Assembly: GCA_964479375.1 (NCBI GenBank)
Contig: CAYZKD010000010.1
Location: forward strand, 1-24,460
DNA length: 24,460 nucleotides
Direction of reading: 5' to 3'
Origin: CAYXTC01 sp964479375
GTDB lineage: Bacteria > Patescibacteriota > Minisyncoccia > Minisyncoccales > GWA2-38-27
Below the pieces are notes generated by a model. The model saw only the letters and a program-made list of their open reading frames with translations, ran no database searches and was not told the origin of the DNA. The stretch's first letter is position 1, and every line of letters starts with the position of its first letter. Both the position numbers and the translations under genes were made by a program. This document shows positions 19,457-24,460 of the stretch, in pieces.

Positions 19457-21079
19457 TTAGTACATTTGAGGGGGCACCTGAGGTGCTGCATTTTTTTCCT
19501 CTTTTTCTTCTTTCTCATCTGCTACCACAGCCTCTGTAGTTAAAAGCATGCTGGCGGCAGAAACTGCGTTCTGAAGAGAAGCCCTTACCACTTTGGTAGG
19601 ATCTACTATGCCTGCCTCCATAAGATTTTCAAAATTCATTTTTTGGGCGTTGAATCCCTGCTCTCCTTTCCCCTCTTTCACTTTCTGGGCTATCACCGCC
19701 CCGTCCATGCCCGCATTCTGGGCTATCTGCCTAACAGGAGCCTGAAGAGCCCTTCTTAAAATATCAATGCCGGTCTCTTCGTCTTTTTCCCCGCTCAATC
19801 CCTCCAGGTCCAAACTTGCTCTAAGCAGGGCTGTTCCTCCCCCGGCAACAATGCCTTCTTCTACCGCTGCTTTGGTGGCGGCCAGAGCGTCTTCTGTTTT
19901 ATGCTGCCTGGCTTTCTGCTCTACCTCAGTAGCAGCTCCCACTTTTATAACAGCGACTCCTCCTGCCAATTTGGCTAATCTTTCCTGAAGTTTTTCTTTA
20001 TCAAAATCAGAATCTGTAGATTCTATTTCCTTTTTAATCTGGCCTACTCTCGCCTGAATGCTGGCCTTGTTCCCCTTTCCTTCAATAATAGTGGTATTCT
20101 CTTTGGTAGACATTACTCTTCTGGCAGACCCCAATTTTTCTAATTCAGTTTCTTCCAGCTTGAGTCCCTTCTCCTCGGAAATTACTTCAGCGCCCGTAAC
20201 TGTGGCGATATCCTGAAGCATCTCCTTCTTCCTGTCTCCGAACCCCGGCGCTTTAATGGCCAAGGTATTGAAAACTCCCCTCAGTTTATTAACAACTAGA
20301 GTGGCTAGAGCCTCTCCTTCTATTTCCTCTGCTATGATAACCAGTTCTTTTTTGCCACTTTGGGAAATCTTTTCCAAAAGAGGAAGAATTTCTTTCAGCG
20401 AGGAGACCTTTTTGTCTGTGATGAGAATAAAGGGGTCTTCATAGGTGGCTCTCATTCTTTCTGAGTCTGTGATCATATACGGGGAGACATAGCCTTCGTC
20501 AAACTTTAACCCCTTTACAATCTCTTTTTCCAGCCCAAAGGTCTTTGACTCCTCAACCGTAATCACTCCGTCTTTACCCACTTCTTCCATAACTTCTGAT
20601 ATAAGGTTGCCAATTTCTTCGCTTTCTGCAGAAATTGTGGCAACCTGAGCCCTCTCTTCTTTGGTAGTGACGTTCTTTGCCATCTTTTTAAGAGATTCCA
20701 GAACTTTTTCGGAAGCTCTTTCAATGCCACGCTTCAGAGCCAAGGGGCTGGCTCCTGCTGCTACGTTCTTTAGTCCTTCCTTTATAATGCTCTGGGCAAG
20801 CACCACAGAGCCCGTGGTTCCGTCGCCTGCCATTTCATTTGTCTTTTCTGCCACCTCTTTAATAATTTCCGCTCCCAGATTCTCAACTTTATCTGAAAGC
20901 GAGATCTCTTTGGCAATAGTCACTCCGTCATTGGTGATGGTGGGGGATCCGTAACCCTTGTCAAAAACAACATTCCTGCCCTTGGGGCCCATGGTAACCC
21001 TAACAGTATCTGCTACCTTATCTGCTCCCATTTTTAGTATTTTTCTTGCTTCCTCATTATATTTAATTTGTTTTGCCAT
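19457..21079 (-). CDS. groEL: Chaperonin GroEL (Hsp60)
   Basis: 540 residues, full length. ATP-driven double-ring folding chamber. Landmarks: VTMGPKGRNVVFDKGYGSPT, NDGVTIAKEISL, ATP site NEMAGDGTTGSVVLAQSII (Asp in GDGTT), apical VISEEKGLKLEETELEKLGS and EEGIVAGGGTALLRA. The C-terminus is EEKEEKNAAPQVPPQMY rather than the flexible GGM-rich tail common in bacteria; that tail normally lines the chamber. Downstream of groES with a 49-nt gap and no close Shine-Dalgarno sequence (an AGGAGA lies 18 nt upstream). Confidence 0.97.
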   Translation of the reverse strand: MAKQIKYNEEARKILKMGADKVADTVRVTMGPKGRNVVFDKGYGSPTITNDGVTIAKEISLSDKVENLGAEIIKEVAEKTNEMAGDGTTGSVVLAQSIIKEGLKNVAAGASPLALKRGIERASEKVLESLKKMAKNVTTKEERAQVATISAESEEIGNLISEVMEEVGKDGVITVEESKTFGLEKEIVKGLKFDEGYVSPYMITDSERMRATYEDPFILITDKKVSSLKEILPLLEKISQSGKKELVIIAEEIEGEALATLVVNKLRGVFNTLAIKAPGFGDRKKEMLQDIATVTGAEVISEEKGLKLEETELEKLGSARRVMSTKENTTIIEGKGNKASIQARVGQIKKEIESTDSDFDKEKLQERLAKLAGGVAVIKVGAATEVEQKARQHKTEDALAATKAAVEEGIVAGGGTALLRASLDLEGLSGEKDEETGIDILRRALQAPVRQIAQNAGMDGAVIAQKVKEGKGEQGFNAQKMNFENLMEAGIVDPTKVVRASLQNAVSAASMLLTTEAVVADEKEEKEEKNAAPQVPPQMY

Positions 21080-21128
21080 TGTTTGTAACCCTCGCTCTCC
21101 TAAAAAAGGATTCGCTCGGGCTAAAGAG

Positions 21129-21422
21129 TTACTCTTCTATTACAGCGAGGATGTCTTCCTCTTTAGCAATTAAGTATTCCTTGTCTCCAACCTTTATTTC
21201 GGTAGGGCCATACTTGCTGAAAAGCACTTTTTGCCCCTCTTTTATTTCCAGAGGAATAACTTTTCCTTCGTCATTTTTTCTGCCGGGACCCACAGCAATA
21301 ACCTTGCCTTGCTCGGGCCTCTCTTTCTCTGCGGTTTGGGGAAGAAGAATACCAGATTCTGTTTTTTCCTCCTCCTCGCTCGCTTCTATAAGAATGTGAT
21401 CTACAATGGGTTTTATTTTCAT
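21129..21422 (-). CDS. groES: Co-chaperonin GroES (Hsp10)
   Basis: 97 residues, usual length. Caps the GroEL ring. IKPIVDHILIEASEEEEKTE leads into the mobile loop SGILLPQTAEKERPEQG, then GKVIAVGPGRKND and a closing DKEYLIAKEEDILAVIEE. First gene of the groES-groEL pair, behind a strong promoter and a CIRCE-like operator. No Shine-Dalgarno sequence; AAAAAT precedes the ATG. Confidence 0.97.
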   Translation of the reverse strand: MKIKPIVDHILIEASEEEEKTESGILLPQTAEKERPEQGKVIAVGPGRKNDEGKVIPLEIKEGQKVLFSKYGPTEIKVGDKEYLIAKEEDILAVIEE

Positions 21423-21465
21423 ATTTTTAAATCACGGACTTTCGGGCAATAAGCCCTTTCGCCCG

Positions 21466-21492
21466 TTAGCAATTAAAACTTATGACTGCTAA
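21466..21492. promoter_or_regulatory. CIRCE-like operator (HrcA site) of groESL
   Basis: Minus strand TTAGCAGTC, 9-nt spacer ATAAGTTTT, AATTGCTAA. Consensus CIRCE is TTAGCACTC-N9-GAGTGCTAA; 15 of 18 arm positions agree and the spacing is exact. It lies just downstream of the -10, where HrcA would block transcription. Confidence 0.75.
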
Positions 21493-21498
21493 TAGTGT

Positions 21499-21528
21499 AA
21501 TATAGAAAATTAAGGGCCTGCTTGTCAA
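21499..21528 (-). promoter_or_regulatory. groESL promoter
   Basis: Minus strand TTGACA (21528-21523), 18-nt spacer, TATATT (21504-21499); CTATAT with 17 nt also fits. The -35 overlaps the uvrA stop codon. A hairpin GGGC-TTATT-GCCC within ACGG/CCGT follows in the leader (about 21432-21465). Confidence 0.8.
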
Positions 21529-24329
21529 GACTGCTTCTTTAAGAATTCTCCTGTGTGGCTCTCTTTTACTTTCTTGATGCCCGAAGGAGGACCTTCGGCT
21601 ATTATCTCTCCCCCCTCTTCTCCGCCTTCGGGACCCAGGTCGCATATCCAATCAGCGTTTTTGATAAAGTCGAGGTTGTGCTCTATGGTTAAAACAGTAT
21701 TTCCTTTGGCTACTAAACTTTTTAAAACATATATCAACTTCTTAATATCTTCAAAATGAAGTCCTGTAGTGGGCTCATCCAGCATATACAGGGTCTTGCC
21801 CACTCCTTTCTTAGAAAGCTCTGAAGCCAGCTTTATGCGCTGCGCTTCGCCTCCTGACAAAGAAGGAGCGGGCTGGCCCAATTCGATATAAGAAAGGCCC
21901 ACCTCGCTGAGCATCTTCAATTTGTGGAAAAGGCCTGGAATATGCTTGAAAAACTTCATGGCTTCCTCCACCGTCATTTCCAAAACTTCCGCTATATTCT
22001 TTCCTCTGTACTCTATTTTTAGGGCCTCCTTATTATACCTTTTACCGCGGCACTCCTGACATTCCACGTAGATATCGGGCAAGAAAAACATCTCCACTTT
22101 AATTTCGCCCTGTCCTTCGCAGGCTTCGCACCTCCCCCCTTTAACATTAAAACTAAATCTGCCGGGATCGTATCCCCTGACTCTCGCCTCCTTGGTTTTG
22201 GAAAAAAGTTCCCTAATATAAGAAAAGCAGCCCGTATAGGTGGCGGGATTGGATCTCGGAGTTCTGCCTATTGGCGACTGATTAACCAAGACCACTTTAT
22301 TAATATTCTTCAGTCCTGTAATTTCTCTAAACTGGCCTGGCTCTTCTTTGCTTTTGTAAAAATTTTTAAAAAGGGCTTTAGCCAAAACGTCATCCACTAA
22401 AGAAGATTTGCCAGAACCTGAAACTCCGGTCACGCAAACAAAATTACCTAAAGGAATCTTAAAGTTTATGTTCTTTAAGTTGTGCTCTTTCGCTCCCTTA
22501 ACTATCAGGTATTCTTGTCTTTTCTTTTTAGGCAAAGCAAAGCCCGACTTTCTTAGTTTCTCTTTCAAAATATTCGGGTCAATTTTAACCCTTTTCTTTC
22601 CTGCCAAATACTGTCCTGTCAGATTGTCAGATCTTCTGAGTTCTTTGGGCGTTCCCTCAAAGACTACTTTCCCTCCGTGCTTTCCGGCCCCCGGCCCTAT
22701 GTCTATCACCCAGTCTGCAGCCAATATAGTTTGGGGATCATGTTCTACTACCACCACGGTGTTCCCAGAATCCTTTAATCTCTTTAAGGTCTTAATCAAC
22801 CTCCCCTGATCTCTGGGGTGTAAACCGATAGAGGGTTCATCTAAAATATATAAAACTCCTGTTAATTTAGACCCTATCTGGGTAGCCAGTCTTATCCTCT
22901 GCTCCTCCCCGCCTGCTAAAGTGGAAGCCTTTCTGCCCAAAGAAAGATAGTCCAGCCCTACATCAATTAAAAACCGGGTTCTGTTTATTATTTCTTTAAT
23001 AACGGGCTCTGAAACCTTGGTTTTTTCCAAATTGGAAAAAAAATCTTTGGCTTCTGCCACCGGAATTTCCACTAAGTGATCTATGGATTTCCCTCCTAGA
23101 GTCACGGCCAAGGCCTCAGGTTTCAATCTTTTTCCCTGACAAGCGGGGCATTTTTTAACTATCATATACTGCTCAATCTCTTTCCTAGTCCATTCAGAAT
23201 CGGTTTCTTTGTACCTTCTTTCCAGATTGGGGATTACCCCCTCAAACCCTTCTTCTCCATAAAGAACAGCGGTGACAATCTTTGAAGAGAGATTTCCCAC
23301 TGGCTCGTGGATGCTAAACCCCTTATCTCCTGCCAATTCTCTTAGTTTGTTCCAGAAATAGCTTTGCCTCCCTAGTTTATGGGAGGCCCTCATCCAGGGA
23401 CGAACCGCTCCTTCGGCTAAAGTTAGTTTTTTGTTGGGAATAACAAGATCAGGATCTACTTCCAGCTTTTCTCCCAATCCCGAACATTCAGAACAAGCCC
23501 CGTAGGGACTATTAAAAGAAAACAGGCGGGGTTCTAGTTCAGGAAGCGAAACCCCGCATTTCTCACAGGCAAAGTACTCACTAAAAACTAAGTCTTCTTT
23601 TTTTTCGGGAGAAACAACAACTATGCCCTTGCCCATTTTAGAGGCTATTTCTAAAGAATCCACCAGCCGTTCTTTGTCCAACTCTTTATCCAAAACCATT
23701 CTGTCTACCACTGTTTCAATAGTATGCTTTTTATTCCTGTCCAGATCCAAATCCAAGGCCTCCTCTGCCCTGTGGATAACGCCGTCTATTCTTACCCTTA
23801 CAAAGCCCCCTCTCTGAATTTCCTCTAATATGCCCCGGTGCTCTCCCTTCTTTCCTTTTACTACGGGCCCTAAAATCAAAATTTCTTTGCCATCGGGCAG
23901 TTTTAAAACCTGCTCTTCTATCTGTTCTATGCTCTGCTTGCTCACCCTTCTTCCGCAGACAGGACAATGGGGCACTCCTGCTCTGGCAAATAAAAGACGG
24001 ATGTAATCATATATCTCCGTAATAGTGCCTACGGTAGATCTTGGATTGTGTGAGGCTTTTCTTTGGTCTATGGAAATGGCAGGGCTGATCCCCTCTATTC
24101 TTTCCACTTCAGGCTTGTCCATCACTCCCAGGAACTGTCTGGCATAAGCTGACAAACTTTCTACATATCTTCTCTGACCCTCAGCATATATAGTGTCAAA
24201 AGCCAAAGAGCTTTTGCCAGAACCTGAAATCCCGGTAATTACTGTAAATTTATTCCTCGGCAAGTCAAGGCTAACGTTTTTAAGATTGTGGACCCTTGCC
24301 CCCCTGATTTTAATAACATCACTTTTCAT
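21525..24329 (-). CDS. uvrA: Excinuclease ABC subunit A
   Basis: 934 residues, full length. Damage-recognition ATPase of nucleotide excision repair, acting with UvrB. Two ABC modules: Walker A ITGISGSGKSSLAF (31-44) and VTGVSGSGKSSLVDD, signatures LAGGEEQRIRLATQIGS and LSGGEAQRIKLASELSK, Walker B LYILDEPSIGLHPRD and LYMLDEPTTGLHFED. Zinc-binding cysteines: CPVCGRR, CEKCG with CSECSG, and CEACEGQGE with CQECRGKRYN. The first signature has LAGGEE instead of LSGGEA. The ATG follows the left arm of repeat element A3, without a Shine-Dalgarno sequence. Confidence 0.98.
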   Translation of the reverse strand: MKSDVIKIRGARVHNLKNVSLDLPRNKFTVITGISGSGKSSLAFDTIYAEGQRRYVESLSAYARQFLGVMDKPEVERIEGISPAISIDQRKASHNPRSTVGTITEIYDYIRLLFARAGVPHCPVCGRRVSKQSIEQIEEQVLKLPDGKEILILGPVVKGKKGEHRGILEEIQRGGFVRVRIDGVIHRAEEALDLDLDRNKKHTIETVVDRMVLDKELDKERLVDSLEIASKMGKGIVVVSPEKKEDLVFSEYFACEKCGVSLPELEPRLFSFNSPYGACSECSGLGEKLEVDPDLVIPNKKLTLAEGAVRPWMRASHKLGRQSYFWNKLRELAGDKGFSIHEPVGNLSSKIVTAVLYGEEGFEGVIPNLERRYKETDSEWTRKEIEQYMIVKKCPACQGKRLKPEALAVTLGGKSIDHLVEIPVAEAKDFFSNLEKTKVSEPVIKEIINRTRFLIDVGLDYLSLGRKASTLAGGEEQRIRLATQIGSKLTGVLYILDEPSIGLHPRDQGRLIKTLKRLKDSGNTVVVVEHDPQTILAADWVIDIGPGAGKHGGKVVFEGTPKELRRSDNLTGQYLAGKKRVKIDPNILKEKLRKSGFALPKKKRQEYLIVKGAKEHNLKNINFKIPLGNFVCVTGVSGSGKSSLVDDVLAKALFKNFYKSKEEPGQFREITGLKNINKVVLVNQSPIGRTPRSNPATYTGCFSYIRELFSKTKEARVRGYDPGRFSFNVKGGRCEACEGQGEIKVEMFFLPDIYVECQECRGKRYNKEALKIEYRGKNIAEVLEMTVEEAMKFFKHIPGLFHKLKMLSEVGLSYIELGQPAPSLSGGEAQRIKLASELSKKGVGKTLYMLDEPTTGLHFEDIKKLIYVLKSLVAKGNTVLTIEHNLDFIKNADWICDLGPEGGEEGGEIIAEGPPSGIKKVKESHTGEFLKKQS

Positions 24330-24460
24330 AATTTCTTAAATTATGGCAATTACCCTGTGTTGGAGAAAAGAGCGCAGGGTTCTGACTACTCATCTCTCTG
24401 AGAAACCAGAAAACGAGGTGATTTCAAGGCGCGGCAAGGAGGTTGTAGTCTGTGCGCTAC
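24330..24460 (+). repeat. Repeat element A, copy 3 (variant, cut by window end)
   Basis: CATAATT, then AAATTATGGCAATTACCC and TGTGTTGGA match the left end of copies 1 and 2 (outer-stem arm 24345-24357). The interior differs: AGAGCGCAGGGTTCTGACTA, then CTCATCTCTCTGAGAAACC, related to repeat B. AGCGCA (24371-24376) with TGCGCT (24453-24458) and GACTAC (24384-24389) with GTAGTC (24445-24450) form a long hairpin. The right outer arm, if present, lies beyond 24460. Confidence 0.6.

Noticed and set aside
1..24460. CRISPR array, insertion sequence, prophage or rRNA/tRNA genes
   Set aside because: No regular spacer array, transposase, integrase, phage gene, rRNA or standard tRNA was recognised; tmRNA is the only tRNA-like gene.

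Overview
The window looks like a chromosomal segment of a Candidate Phyla Radiation (Patescibacteria, probably Parcubacteria-like) bacterium with moderate to low G+C. The inference rests on compact, tightly packed or overlapping genes, an isoleucyl-tRNA synthetase with a GVHHAWG motif instead of HIGH, an ArgRS with TLGN instead of HIGH, a short one-domain alkyltransferase, many genes without a Shine-Dalgarno sequence, and small lineage-type hypothetical proteins. No taxonomic marker was searched, so this placement is an inference.

Layout. 1-180 holds a structured non-coding candidate. 234-5730 (minus) is an operon-like run ileS > small conserved protein > recO > membrane-anchored extracytoplasmic protein. 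5746-5880 is a second structured RNA candidate just upstream of ileS. 6023-6637 (minus) is an isolated, more G+C-rich gene with its own promoter, hairpin leader and terminator. 6743-8931 (minus) holds a histidine phosphatase and argS, separated by a 93-nt repeat element. 9020-11343 is the only plus-strand block: antitoxin > RelE-type toxin > smpB > ssrA (tmRNA) > infC > rpmI > rplT, ended by a bidirectional terminator. 11382-16593 (minus) holds a PurF-like protein without the glutaminase cysteine, an alkyltransferase, a Nudix hydrolase, PolX, a half-size MFS protein and a YjbQ-family protein, with several repeats between them. 16594-16909 is a gene-poor gap with a promoter, a hairpin repeat, a possible 40-residue membrane peptide and a terminator. 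16910-19315 (minus) holds an HD hydrolase, GreA and a phosphoribosyltransferase-AsnC-cysteine-cluster fusion. 19457-21422 is groES-groEL behind a near-consensus promoter and a CIRCE-like operator. 21525-24329 is uvrA, preceded by a third, longer member of the repeat family that is cut by the window end.

How the parts fit. The plus-strand block puts a toxin expected to cut mRNA on the ribosome in the same overlapping transcription unit as both components of trans-translation, followed at once by initiation factor 3 and ribosomal proteins L35 and L20. This translation-damage-plus-rescue operon is the most interesting arrangement in the window. Next in interest are a family of hairpin repeats that sit exactly at start codons and are better paired on the strand antisense to the genes, two structured RNA candidates, the PurF-like protein that keeps iron-sulfur ligands but has lost its nucleophile, and the PRTase-AsnC fusion. 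Several genes have a -10 hexamer only 5-7 nt before the start codon, which suggests leaderless mRNAs.
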